NCBI RefSeq assembly: GCF_963422225.1
Contig: NZ_OY728607.1
Location: forward strand, 248,001 to 312,000
DNA from: Candidatus Trichorickettsia mobilis
GTDB lineage: Bacteria > Pseudomonadota > Alphaproteobacteria > Rickettsiales > Rickettsiaceae
Direction of reading: 5' to 3'
DNA length: 64,000 nucleotides
Part shown: positions 47,151 to 55,992 of the stretch, in pieces
Position numbering within the stretch: the stretch's first letter is position 1
Layout of the letters: each line of letters opens with the position of its first letter
Notes under the pieces: generated by a model
Told to the model about the DNA's origin: nothing
The model's input: only the letters and a program-made list of their open reading frames with translations
Databases searched by the model: none
Made by a program: the position numbers and the translations under genes

Positions 47151-47885
47151 ATGATTAAGATAGGATTGTGTGGTGCTACTGGTCGTATGGGATTAGCCAT
47201 AAACCAAATTATAGATAAATTTGCTGATAAATGTGTAATTGTCGCGGAATTTTCTCGTACTCAGAGAAATATGGAATTAACCGATTTTTGTAACATCTCT
47301 GATGTCATTATTGACTTCTCAAGCCCAGAATTATTAGAAGAATTATTAGAATATTCTAAAACATGTAATACTAAATTAATTGTTGGCACCACTGGTCTTG
47401 AGGAAAATCATTTTCGTCTCCTGCAGCAAGCTGCATTAAATAAAGCGATAATCTATTCAGCAAATATGAGTATAGGGGCGAATGTTATAGCCAAGCTGGC
47501 GATGGATGCAGCTAGAATGCTAGATAATGAATATGATATTGAAATCCTGGATATTCATCATCGTCTAAAACGAGATGCACCATCAGGTACTGCTTTAATG
47601 TATGGTAGATTATTATCAGCAGTACGAGGTATAAATTTCAATCAAGATAATTTATACACTGCAAATCGAAATGGAGTGCGAGATTCCGGTGCTATTGGTT
47701 TTGCTAGTTTAAGAGGCGGAGGCTATACTGGAGAGCATGAAATCATTTTTGCTGGTAACGATGAGGTCATAACAATTAAACATCAAACATTAAATAGAAG
47801 AATCTTTGCTGAGGGTGCGATTGCAGCTGCATGCTGGATAATAGATAAGCCACCTGGTTTGTATTCCATGTTGGATGTACTATGA
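47151..47885 (+). CDS. dapB: 4-hydroxy-tetrahydrodipicolinate reductase
   Basis: The 244-residue protein has the nucleotide-binding GLCGATGRMG at the N-terminus, GTTGLEE near 85, and the catalytic segment DIHHRLKRDAPSGTA near 140 with His and Lys. Length is typical. It reduces the product of DapA in the diaminopimelate/lysine pathway, needed for peptidoglycan. A licD-like gene overlaps its stop by 4 bp (ATGA) and dapA follows, so the three are one operon. Confidence 0.95.
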   Translation: MIKIGLCGATGRMGLAINQIIDKFADKCVIVAEFSRTQRNMELTDFCNISDVIIDFSSPELLEELLEYSKTCNTKLIVGTTGLEENHFRLLQQAALNKAIIYSANMSIGANVIAKLAMDAARMLDNEYDIEILDIHHRLKRDAPSGTALMYGRLLSAVRGINFNQDNLYTANRNGVRDSGAIGFASLRGGGYTGEHEIIFAGNDEVITIKHQTLNRRIFAEGAIAAACWIIDKPPGLYSMLDVL

Positions 47886-48745
47886 AGAATCGTCAAATAT
47901 TAGCTATAACACTTATTCTGTTTATATCTTTACTATTAGCTATTTCTCTCATTTATGCTCGACCGTACCTTAGGAGTTGGATATATAAAGCAGCAGATTT
48001 TCTGTATAATGATGCTAAATCCATAGAACTTGTTGAATTTATGAGTAGTCCGTATGATCAATTAATTCGGCCAGAAAATACTAGATCTGAATATATCTTG
48101 ACTCTTTATCAAATAATCAAAGATATTCATGATATATTTGATATTGTCGGTATTGAGTATTGGGCGGATTTTGGCACGTTACTTGGCGCAGTCAGACATG
48201 ATGGCATTATTCCTTGGGATGATGATGGAGATTTAAGCATCTCTATAAAAGATCAGGATAAATTAATGAATTGTGTGGTTCCTACTTTAAAAAAGCTTAA
48301 TTATAGTATAATACTAAAAAATGGATATATCACAGTGGTAGCACATGCAGGGTTGATCACCTTGCTTCCAGATGAAAAATATCCAGCTTGTGATATTTTT
48401 TTAGCTCAGGAAATAGATGGAAAATTAGTGCTAACAGGATGGCCACATACTATTGAGGTAACAGATTGGAAACCACTGAAAAAATATCGTTTTGGCAGTT
48501 TTTTCATATGGGGTCAGGCAAATCCTATTCCTTATTTAAATAGTTTGTTTGGAAAAAACTGGAAAACTTTAGCAATTCGTGGTGGAGATCATAAAACTGT
48601 AGATAGTAGAGAATCTTCTGGTATGCCATTCTTGATAAATGATACTGACTATCTTCCAGCTAAGCCTCTTGATCCATTAATTGATCATAGAGACGAGATG
48701 AGGAAATTATTGCAGGAGATTGGCGGAAGTTGTTTAACGGAGTAA
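47882..48745 (+). CDS. LicD-family nucleotidyltransferase-like protein
   Basis: The 287-residue protein has an N-terminal membrane helix (about 6-26) and then the LicD core: YWADFGTLLGAVRHDGII followed by PWDDDGD, with the metal-binding DDDGD. Later CDIFLAQ and GWPHTIEV fit the family. LicD proteins transfer phosphocholine or related phosphoalcohols to glycans; the fold is that of nucleotidyltransferases. The start overlaps dapB by 4 bp, and dapA starts 4 bp after its stop. Its place in the middle of a dap operon is unusual and suggests envelope glycan decoration linked to cell-wall synthesis, by inference. Confidence 0.88.
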   Translation: MKNRQILAITLILFISLLLAISLIYARPYLRSWIYKAADFLYNDAKSIELVEFMSSPYDQLIRPENTRSEYILTLYQIIKDIHDIFDIVGIEYWADFGTLLGAVRHDGIIPWDDDGDLSISIKDQDKLMNCVVPTLKKLNYSIILKNGYITVVAHAGLITLLPDEKYPACDIFLAQEIDGKLVLTGWPHTIEVTDWKPLKKYRFGSFFIWGQANPIPYLNSLFGKNWKTLAIRGGDHKTVDSRESSGMPFLINDTDYLPAKPLDPLIDHRDEMRKLLQEIGGSCLTE

Positions 48746-48749
48746 CATA

Positions 48750-49631
48750 ATGAATAATATATTTAAAGGGCTAATCACAGCCATTATTACACCATTTAAA
48801 AATAATCAGCTAGATTTGATAGCGCTAGGTAAAATTCTGGAATATCAAAGTGAGCATAATGTCGATGGGGTGGTAATAGCTGGAACTACCGGTGAAGGGA
48901 GTAGTCTAAGTCAGGATGAGTATAAAATATTATTACAATCAGCAATAGCAATAGTACAAAAGCGTATGCCAATAATTGCTGGTTGTTGTTCCAGTAATAC
49001 TATGGTTGCTTTGGATATAGCTTTGATCTGTCAGGATGTAGAAGTGGATGGCTTAATGTGTACGATTCCACCATATGTAAAACCTACGGCAGAAGGTATT
49101 TACCAGCATATTAAAACTATTCATGATGCTACAAATTTACCGATAATGATCTATAATACTCAAAGCAGGACTGGAGTTAATATTTCTGATGAAAATATCT
49201 TGCGACTTGCCGATTTACCAAGAGTGATGGCCTTAAAGGATACTGGGACAGATATCGAACGACCGCTAAGGTTGAACTCATTGCTTAAACAAATTAAGCA
49301 GAACTTTAACTTATTGACTGGTGATGATCCTATAGCTTTAGCTTATAATGCACATGGTGGAGTGGGGTGTGTATCTGTAGCTGGTAATATAGTGCCTAAA
49401 TTGTGTAAAAACTTGCAAATTTGCTGTGAGCGTAATGATTTCGCTACAGCATTAACTATTCATCAACAACTATTTCCTCTTTATCAAGCATTATTTGCTG
49501 AAACAAACCCAATACCAGTGAAATATGCAGCATCACATTTAGGTCTATGTACTGAAGAATTAAGACTACCTTTAGTAGCGGCGAGTGTTGAAACCAGGAA
49601 ATCAATAGTACAAGCCTTGAATGACCTGTAA
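48750..49631 (+). CDS. dapA: 4-hydroxy-tetrahydrodipicolinate synthase
   Basis: The 293-residue protein is a class I aldolase-type TIM barrel: AGTTGEGSSLSQDEY near 43, the catalytic Tyr in IMIYNTQSRTGVNI near 133, and the Schiff-base Lys in VMALKDTGTD near 160. It condenses pyruvate with aspartate semialdehyde to start the diaminopimelate branch. It is the last gene of the dapB-licD-dapA operon and is followed by a palindromic repeat. Confidence 0.95.
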   Translation: MNNIFKGLITAIITPFKNNQLDLIALGKILEYQSEHNVDGVVIAGTTGEGSSLSQDEYKILLQSAIAIVQKRMPIIAGCCSSNTMVALDIALICQDVEVDGLMCTIPPYVKPTAEGIYQHIKTIHDATNLPIMIYNTQSRTGVNISDENILRLADLPRVMALKDTGTDIERPLRLNSLLKQIKQNFNLLTGDDPIALAYNAHGGVGCVSVAGNIVPKLCKNLQICCERNDFATALTIHQQLFPLYQALFAETNPIPVKYAASHLGLCTEELRLPLVAASVETRKSIVQALNDL

Positions 49632-49782
49632 GTGTTCACGAGTTTTTAAGTTTAAACGTTAGTATAGCACATACAATTCAGAAATCGGCTCGAATAAGAG
49701 AGAGGCGTAGCTTATAAAGACTGGATTGCTTCGATTTTTAATAAAATCTCGCAATGACGACTTTTTCTAAAACTCGTGAATC
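49631..49782. repeat. Palindromic repeat, same family as 33698-33883
   Basis: GTGTTCACGAGTTTTTAAG at the left and CTTTTTCTAAAACTCGTGAA at the right, with ATCTCGCAATGACG inside. It begins at the dapA stop codon and lies between the convergent dapA and holB genes. Confidence 0.8.
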
Positions 49783-49797
49783 AACTATATTTGTAGT

Positions 49798-50589
49798 CTA
49801 TTCATTAAATTGCTCAAGCAATAACACACAACTAGCACGTAAATCAAGATCATAGTTTATGGTATTATTAATAAGCTCATGAATGGTTTCAAATTTCTGC
49901 AGTAAGTATGTTGGTGTCGACGTGCGTAGCCTATTCATAACTTCAATTTCAGCATTGCTTAATTCCAGCTGGATTCCAGCTGATTTTTTAGTAATTCTTA
50001 CCATAAATTGTAAGATATAATCAGCAATTACTACCCAGCGCTCTCGGTTCTTATCAGAAACTTTTTTTAGTAGTTCCAGTTTTTGTACTGAATTATTATC
50101 AGCTAATATATTGATGAGCTGATAATAAGCTTCACCAGTCTCATTTTGTACAGTTGATAGATGATGAATTTTAGCACAACGTGATCTGATAGTTGGTAAT
50201 ATACTTGCAGCAATAGTTGTAATTAAAAAAACATAGCTATTACCTGGGGCTTCTTCTAGTATTTTAAGCGTACAATTAGCTGCATGATGATTCATTAATT
50301 CAGCTCTGGCTATAATCGCTATTTTATGAGGAAACATGATCGAGGTACGATTAAAAAATTCTTGCAATTCTCTAATCTGTTCTACTGAAATATCTTTATT
50401 TTGAGGATTAGGTTTTTTTTCTATTAGTTTGAAATCCGGGTTATTTTGTAGTGAAATTTTATTATCAAATAAGGTTTGGTCAATAAATTCCTGTAATTCA
50501 GTTAGAGTTTGGTCAGGATCATTAGTGCTAATTAACCAGCTATTATGCAGTTTATTTAATTTATAGCTGGTTTTTAAAAGCTCTATCAT
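49798..50589 (-). CDS. holB: DNA polymerase III, delta' subunit
   Basis: The 263-residue protein has the clamp-loader delta' pattern: LHNSWLISTNDPDQTL, then ISVEQIRELQEFFNRTS, KIAIIARAELMNHHAANCTL, and LKILEEAPGNSYVFLITT with IRSRCAKI, the sensor region. It lacks a P-loop as delta' usually does. It works with gamma/tau and delta to load the beta clamp. It starts 4 bp inside the end of gltX (ATGA overlap), so the two are co-transcribed. Confidence 0.87.
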   Translation of the reverse strand: MIELLKTSYKLNKLHNSWLISTNDPDQTLTELQEFIDQTLFDNKISLQNNPDFKLIEKKPNPQNKDISVEQIRELQEFFNRTSIMFPHKIAIIARAELMNHHAANCTLKILEEAPGNSYVFLITTIAASILPTIRSRCAKIHHLSTVQNETGEAYYQLINILADNNSVQKLELLKKVSDKNRERWVVIADYILQFMVRITKKSAGIQLELSNAEIEVMNRLRTSTPTYLLQKFETIHELINNTINYDLDLRASCVLLLEQFNE

Positions 50590-51983
50590 TGAATGTATAT
50601 TTTTTTTAAACGCTCAATACTATGCTCAATCCCAATAATTTCAATAATTTCAAAGATGCTAGGAGAATTAGCTAATCCAGTGATTAGAACTCTGATTGGT
50701 TTCATAAGCTCTCCAAGCTTGATCTGGTTATCTGTAGCTAAATGTTTGAACGAGTTTTGAATTGTTTCTTTATCATTATTCTTTATAGTTTTTAGCATGG
50801 CAATCACTTGTTCTACATAATTCTTATTACTTTGTTGCAATATCAATATTGCTTCATCACTATATTCAATAGAACTTGAGATCAGAAAAATTTTAGCAAG
50901 CTCCACCAAATCTGTAATTAGCTCTGCTCTAATTTTAATGGCATCCATAGCTTGTAAGATATATTTTCTTTCTTCATCACTAATTTTATAATGTTTTGCC
51001 AATTCTGCAACAACTATAGCAGCTAATTCCTGATTATCTTTATTACGTAGATAATGAGCATTTAAATGGCGCATTTTAGCAAAATCAAGTCTAGCAGGTG
51101 AAGCACCAAGACCTTCAAGATTAAACCAATTTATAGCCGTGGTTTTTGCAATAATTTCATCATCACCATGACTCCAGCCAAGTCTAAGTAAATAATTGCA
51201 CAAAGCTTCGGGCAAGTATCCCATTTCTTTATAAGCTTCAACTCCAAGTGCACCGTGACGCTTTGATAATTTAGCACCATCAGGACCATGGATTAATGGT
51301 ATATGTACCATTTCCGGAATTTTCCAGCCAAAAGCTTGATAAAGTTGTATTTGTCTGGCTGCATTGGTTAGATGATCATCGCCTCTGATGATATGAGTAA
51401 TTTCCATATCGTGATCATCAACTACTACTGCCAGCATATAGGTAGCCGTACCATCACCACGAACTAACACCATATCGTCCATATGAGTATTTTCAATGAC
51501 TACATTTCCCTGGAGTCGGTCATGAATAATGGTTTGACCTTCTTTGTTAGCTTTTAGTCTGATTACTGGTTTGATATCTTTAGGGTAGGTTTTAGGATCA
51601 GCTTCACGCCAGGGGCTATTAAAGAGAAAATGTTGTTTATTTGCAGCTGCATTATTACGTAACTGTTCAATATCTGCTTGTGGCGTAAAACAATAATAAG
51701 CTTTTCCCTGATTTAATAATTGCATAGCAGCTTGATGATGAAGCTCATTGCGTTTTGCTTGGTATATTATTTCACCATCCCAATCTAAACCCAACCATTT
51801 AAGGCTAGTTAAAATAGCTGTAGTTGCTTCTGTGGTGGATCTTGCTTTATCAGTATCTTCAATTCTGAGTAAAAATTTACCATGATGATGACAGGCAAAT
51901 AAATAATTAAATAAAGCAGTTCTAGCACTGCCAATGTGTAAAAATCCGGTTGGCGATGGAGCAAATCTGGTAATTACGGTCAT
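50586..51983 (-). CDS. gltX: Glutamyl-tRNA synthetase
   Basis: The 465-residue class I synthetase has HIGH-type FAPSPTGFLHIGSARTA at the N-terminus, RIEDTDKARS, IRGDDHLTNAARQI, and KMSKS-type KLSKRHG near 240. The length is typical of the bacterial enzyme. Rickettsiae and other alphaproteobacteria often have two copies, one of which may charge tRNA-Gln for amidation; the role of this one is not decided by the sequence. It overlaps holB by 4 bp and faces a structured-RNA region upstream. Confidence 0.95.
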   Translation of the reverse strand: MTVITRFAPSPTGFLHIGSARTALFNYLFACHHHGKFLLRIEDTDKARSTTEATTAILTSLKWLGLDWDGEIIYQAKRNELHHQAAMQLLNQGKAYYCFTPQADIEQLRNNAAANKQHFLFNSPWREADPKTYPKDIKPVIRLKANKEGQTIIHDRLQGNVVIENTHMDDMVLVRGDGTATYMLAVVVDDHDMEITHIIRGDDHLTNAARQIQLYQAFGWKIPEMVHIPLIHGPDGAKLSKRHGALGVEAYKEMGYLPEALCNYLLRLGWSHGDDEIIAKTTAINWFNLEGLGASPARLDFAKMRHLNAHYLRNKDNQELAAIVVAELAKHYKISDEERKYILQAMDAIKIRAELITDLVELAKIFLISSSIEYSDEAILILQQSNKNYVEQVIAMLKTIKNNDKETIQNSFKHLATDNQIKLGELMKPIRVLITGLANSPSIFEIIEIIGIEHSIERLKKIYIQ

Positions 51984-51994
51984 TTAATTTACTC

Positions 51995-52022
51995 TTGATT
52001 GTTGTTATTATTTTGCTATGCT
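51995..52022 (+). promoter_or_regulatory. Candidate promoter for the structured RNA / 51-aa peptide
   Basis: TTGATT (51995-52000), a 16-bp spacer and TATGCT (52017-52022). The predicted transcription start near 52029 lies just before the first hairpin of the structured RNA. Confidence 0.5.
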
Positions 52023-52029
52023 ATAGCTT

Positions 52030-52175
52030 CATGGTGCTTTATATCCACCATAACAACACTGGCTGTTCCGAGCCATTATGCGGACTCCTTTAGTCGGGAG
52101 TCCTGCTACTATACAATAGTGTCTTTGGCATAAAGGTAGCAGGGCATGAGTGTTGTCATGGGTATAAGCTCCCGG
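52030..52175 (+). ncRNA. Candidate structured RNA or leader with a multibranch fold
   Basis: This stretch is markedly richer in G and C than its surroundings. It has an outer stem CCATAACAACACT (52048-52060) with AGTGTTGTCATGG (52149-52161). Inside are three hairpins: GGCT/AGCC (52061-52074), GGACTC/GAGTCC (52082-52103) and TGCTAC/GTAGCA (52104-52141). A promoter precedes it and a 51-codon peptide with AAGGAG follows 52 nt after the outer stem. It matches no RNA family that I recognise; it is not tRNA, 5S, tmRNA or SRP RNA. It may be an independent small RNA or a regulatory leader. Expression is inferred. Confidence 0.5.
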
Positions 52176-52212
52176 CATCAAATCTGTTGATTTTAAAAAG
52201 GAGTCTTAAGTC

Positions 52213-52368
52213 ATGGAACATAATTTTATTACTATATTAGCCAGTTGTGCTGACTGGATTAAAGCTACTATTATCATCAGCAGTGGGTTAACATTAGTTA
52301 GCATTTTTTATTTAATCAAACAAACCATTATCGAATCAATAAAATTAACTAAAGCTAGTAAACATTGA
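52213..52368 (+). CDS. Tiny membrane peptide (51 aa)
   Basis: The 51-residue peptide MEHNFITILASC... has one hydrophobic segment (about 18-40, ATIIISSGLTLVSIFYLI) and a basic C-terminal tail (KLTKASKH). AAGGAG (52197-52202) lies 10 bp before the ATG. It is preceded by a candidate structured leader. No family is recognised. Confidence 0.5.
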   Translation: MEHNFITILASCADWIKATIIISSGLTLVSIFYLIKQTIIESIKLTKASKH

Positions 52369-52500
52369 TAAATAAATATTATCTATAGCGTTTGAAATAT
52401 CTTGTGTAACTAAAATAATAGTCTCTCTCTAGTAAAAAGTTATTATAACCACCACGAAGTCATCCTGAACGACTAAAGAAGTCATAGTAATAACAACGTA

Positions 52501-52570
52501 CAGTCATCCTGAACTTGTTTCAGGAACTTATGCAGTTCCGCGAGATCCTGAAACAAGTTCAGGATGACTG
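52501..52570. repeat. Perfect 25-bp palindrome (CAGTCATCCTGAACTTG)
   Basis: Positions 52501-52525 pair perfectly with 52546-52570 around a 20-nt loop. A partial copy of GTCATCCTGAAC also occurs at 52459-52472. It could act as a transcription terminator in either direction or be a repeat of the intergenic type. Confidence 0.75.
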
Positions 52571-52609
52571 TGTGGTGATCCGGGGTGACTTGTCAGTCAC
52601 GATAAACTA

Positions 52610-52903
52610 TTAGTGTATGACTTCTAGCTTATGCCAATCTGGATTAATAGACTCAATTAAATTTATTTTCCAGTCACGATGCCAATTTTTTAATTGTTTT
52701 TCACGAATAATTGCTTCTTGTGGCATTTGAAACTCTTCAACATATACTAATCGATCAAGATTATATTTTTGGCTAAAGCTTTTTATTATTTTTTATTTAT
52801 GTTCAAAAATTCTTCTTGTAATATCGTTAGTTACCCCAATATATAAAATACCTCTTGGTTTATTGGTAATAATATAAACATAAATTACCTTACTATAACT
52901 CAT
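52610..52903 (-). pseudogene. GIY-YIG nuclease-family gene with internal stop
   Basis: The frame from ATG 52903 reads IYVYIITNKPRGILYIGVTN, then ITRRIFEHK, a TAA stop (52793-52795), and continues in the same frame with KSFSQKYNLDRLVYVEEFQ, AIIREKQLKNWHRDWK and a stop at 52610. This is a complete 97-codon GIY-YIG single-domain protein (YhbQ-like), with one nonsense codon. The start overlaps the last codons of alaS by 11 bp. These proteins resemble the UvrC nuclease domain. It is most likely a recent pseudogene. Confidence 0.8.
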
Positions 52904-55559
52904 ATAATTTTAAAATTTCCACTATTTTTTCCTTAAGCACCGGTAGTTTACTAGTATCAATTCCTCCTGCCTGAGCCATGCCAGCTTGACCGCCACCGCC
53001 ATTACCACCAAGAAAAATTGAAATTTCTTTTGCAATATTACCGGCATGCAGCTTAATGCTAAGCTCTTTGCTAATTGCTACTGTAATAGCAATTTTATCA
53101 TCTGTATTACTAATATATACTACAATTAAATTTTCTCCCTTAGCTATAATTCGCTCTAGAGCCAGCCTAATTAATTTGGCATCAACATTTTGCACTAATC
53201 TATAAATTAGCCTAATGTCTCTTATTAAGGTAGTTTGTGCAGTCATTTCCTCTTGAGTTAAATCAAGGGCGGTAACTCTGAATTCTAATAATTCTTGTTC
53301 CAGTTGTTTATGCGCAAGATTTAGTGCGTTAATTTTAGTGATTAATTCGGTTTTTGGTGTTTTTAATTGAGAGGAAATTAGATTAATTGTATGTTCATTT
53401 TGTCTAGCAAGCTCTAATGCAAATTTACCGCAAACTGCTTCAATTCTTCTGACGCCGGCGGCAATAGCGTTCTCGGCAATAATTTTAAATGCTCCAATAT
53501 CACCGGTACGTGCTACATGCAAACCACCACAGAGCTCCAGAGAATATGTTCTGCCTTCCTGATTAATACTACTACCCATCGACACTACTCTTACTTCATC
53601 GTCGTATTTTTCTCCGAATAATGCCATGGCACCAGCGTTAATGGCCTGGTCAGTGGACATTAATACGGTATTAACTGTTGAATTTTCGATGATTATTTCA
53701 TTCACCCGATCTTCTATTTGTTCTATTTGTTCTTGGGTTAGTGCTTTTTGATGACTAATATCAAATCTTAAACGATTATGAGCTACCAGAGACCCTTTCT
53801 GGGTAACATGTTTGCCGATTAATTCATGTAACACTGCATGCAGTATATGAGTAGCAGAATGATGAGCTCGTAAATTCCTGCGATAAATTTTATCTATGCT
53901 AAGTTTTACTATATCAGCAATATTAATTTTACCTTCTTCAAGCACACAAATATGAGCATGAATACAGCCAAGATATTTTACAGTGTTTAAGACTTTTATC
54001 TTGGCTGTAGCTGATTCTATAAGTCCGATGTCGCCAAGTTGACCTCCGGATTCAGCATAAAATGGTGTTTGATTGGTTAATAGAATGAATTTTTGATTAG
54101 TTCCAATAATTGAATCCAGTAAGATATTATCCTGCAATAGCGCAATAATTTTTGCTGAAGCGTTATCAAATGTATAACCTAAGAATTCAGTGCTGCCAAA
54201 TTCAGACTTAAGATCAAACCATATATTATCAATCTTATCTTCACCACTGCCTGACCATGCTGCCCTTGCTCGTTGTTTTTGTTCCTGCATTTTATTATCA
54301 AAGCCAGCAAAATCAACAGCAATGGCTTTTTTCTTGAGGATATCTTCAGTTAAATCTAACGGAAAGCCGTAAGTATCATATAGTTTGAATGCTACCTCAC
54401 CGGGAAGTATTCCGCCAGTATCAATTGATAAGGTTTCATCATCAAGCAGCTTTAACCCACGCTCCAGGGTGGTTTTAAAACGTATTTCTTCTTCATATAA
54501 AATATCGCTGATAAAACTCTCAGCTCGTTTAAGTTCGGGATAAGTATCGCCCATTAAATTTATTAATTTTGGTAATAATTTATAGATTAATGGATCAATC
54601 GCTCCTAATAAATGAGCGTGCCTCATACTTCGGCGCATGATCCGCCTCAGTACATATCCTCGCCCTTCATTTGATGGCATTACACCATCTGCAATTAAAA
54701 AAGCACAAGAACGTAGATGATCGGCTATAACTCTGAAAGAGAATCGGTCATCACCATCAGCTCTAACAGATACTAGCTGCTCTATCGATTCTATAATTTC
54801 CTGAAATAAATCGATATCATAATTATCATGTACATTTTGTAGGACAGCAGTAATTCGTTCCAGTCCCATCCCAGTATCAATTGATTTTTTTGGTAGTTCA
54901 ATGCGAGTATCTTGATCAATTTGCTCAAATTGCATAAATACCATATTCCAGATCTCAATATAGCGGTCACCATCCGCTTCAGCAGTTCCCGGTAATCCAC
55001 CTTTTATATGTTCGCCATGATCATAAAAAATCTCTGAACATGGACCGCATGGACCAGTATCACCCATCGACCAGAAATTGTCTGTGGTGTTAATTCTGAT
55101 AATACGATCATCATTAAATCCAGATATTTTTTGCCAATAATGTGCAGCTTCATCGTCAGTATGATAGACAGTAACATATAATTTATCTTTTTTGAGGCCA
55201 AACTCTTTAGTAAGTAATTGCCAAGCGTAATAGATCGCTTCTTCTTTAAAATAGTCGCCAAAAGAAAAATTGCCGAGCATTTCAAAGAAAGTATGATGCC
55301 TGGCGGTATAGCCGACATTATTTAAGTCATTATGTTTTCCTCCCGCCCTAACTGATTTCTGACTGCTGGTTGCGCGAGTATAGCTTCTATTTTCTTGGCC
55401 AGTAAAAACATTTTTAAATTGAACCATTCCTGAATTGACAAACATTAAGCTAGGGTCGTTATGAGGAATTAATGGACTTGCTGCAACATGGGTGTGATTA
55501 TTTTTTATAAAATAATCAAGAAATAATTTTCTGATCTCAGCAGTGGTGGGCTTAAACAT
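52893..55559 (-). CDS. alaS: Alanyl-tRNA synthetase
   Basis: The 888-residue protein starts at MFKPTTAEIRKLFLDYF, as usual for AlaS. A longer open frame to 55751 only reads through a palindromic repeat and is rejected. Motif 2 region HHTFFEMLGNFSFGDYF, VFMQFEQ and the editing domain metal ligands HSATHILH and CGGLHVARTGDIG are all present. The C-terminal DHHA1-like region ends in GGNGGGGQAGMAQAGG. It charges tRNA-Ala and clears mischarged Ser/Gly. It is a housekeeping gene; the GIY-YIG remnant overlaps its 3' end. Confidence 0.96.
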   Translation of the reverse strand: MFKPTTAEIRKLFLDYFIKNNHTHVAASPLIPHNDPSLMFVNSGMVQFKNVFTGQENRSYTRATSSQKSVRAGGKHNDLNNVGYTARHHTFFEMLGNFSFGDYFKEEAIYYAWQLLTKEFGLKKDKLYVTVYHTDDEAAHYWQKISGFNDDRIIRINTTDNFWSMGDTGPCGPCSEIFYDHGEHIKGGLPGTAEADGDRYIEIWNMVFMQFEQIDQDTRIELPKKSIDTGMGLERITAVLQNVHDNYDIDLFQEIIESIEQLVSVRADGDDRFSFRVIADHLRSCAFLIADGVMPSNEGRGYVLRRIMRRSMRHAHLLGAIDPLIYKLLPKLINLMGDTYPELKRAESFISDILYEEEIRFKTTLERGLKLLDDETLSIDTGGILPGEVAFKLYDTYGFPLDLTEDILKKKAIAVDFAGFDNKMQEQKQRARAAWSGSGEDKIDNIWFDLKSEFGSTEFLGYTFDNASAKIIALLQDNILLDSIIGTNQKFILLTNQTPFYAESGGQLGDIGLIESATAKIKVLNTVKYLGCIHAHICVLEEGKINIADIVKLSIDKIYRRNLRAHHSATHILHAVLHELIGKHVTQKGSLVAHNRLRFDISHQKALTQEQIEQIEDRVNEIIIENSTVNTVLMSTDQAINAGAMALFGEKYDDEVRVVSMGSSINQEGRTYSLELCGGLHVARTGDIGAFKIIAENAIAAGVRRIEAVCGKFALELARQNEHTINLISSQLKTPKTELITKINALNLAHKQLEQELLEFRVTALDLTQEEMTAQTTLIRDIRLIYRLVQNVDAKLIRLALERIIAKGENLIVVYISNTDDKIAITVAISKELSIKLHAGNIAKEISIFLGGNGGGGQAGMAQAGGIDTSKLPVLKEKIVEILKLYEL

Positions 55560-55642
55560 TATGTTAAAGTTATTTGTTGAAAATGATATTATATAGCGTA
55601 ATTTTGAATTGCGTGCAATTATGAACTCACTGAGAGCTCTAT

Positions 55643-55772
55643 TATAGCGTCGGCAAGTCAAGCTTGTTACTCTCAAATTTTGCGTGATTCGCATGTGCGA
55701 AACAAAGTAATCTACGCTGAGCATGCTCACACTAAAATTTAAAAGTAACAAGCTTACTGACTCTAGCTATAC
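55643..55772. repeat. Palindromic repeat, same family as 603-729
   Basis: TATAGCGTCGGCAAGTCAAG at the left pairs loosely with CTTACTGACTCTAGCTATA at the right, with AGCTTGTTACT/AGTAACAAGCT as the strongest stem. It lies just upstream of alaS. Confidence 0.7.
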
Positions 55773-55779
55773 GTATAAA

Positions 55780-55928
55780 CTATGGCACTGGAAACAGTGT
55801 CACTCTAATGGTCGATTTATGCGTTATTTTTGTCCTCAAATCCTCATGTATAATAATACACTCCGGTTTTGCGGGCAAAAATGCCTATAAATCGTTTAAT
55901 TATAATAACAATGTTTTCAGTGTCATAG
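55780..55928. repeat. Second palindrome upstream of alaS and of the PilMN-like operon
   Basis: CTATGGCACTGGAAACAGTG pairs with CAATGTTTTCAGTGTCATAG, and an inner pair CGATTTATG...ATTTTTGTCC with GGGCAAAAATG...ATAAATCG extends the stem. It sits in the divergent promoter region between alaS and the 55993 gene. Together with the preceding repeat it fills most of 55560-55992. Confidence 0.7.
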
Positions 55929-55992
55929 AAATAAATAATCATAAATTAGCAAGTAATGATAAGATGATATAATTAATCGACTTAAATTAGCT

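Noticed and set aside
52030..52175. Identification of the structured RNA as 5S rRNA, 6S RNA or SRP RNA
   Set aside because: Length is near 5S, but the conserved 5S loops are absent; a rod with central bubble (6S) and the GGAA/GCAG elements of SRP RNA are also absent.
55560..55751. 64-residue N-terminal extension of AlaS
   Set aside because: The extension is encoded by a palindromic repeat, and MFKPTTAEIR is the normal AlaS N-terminus.
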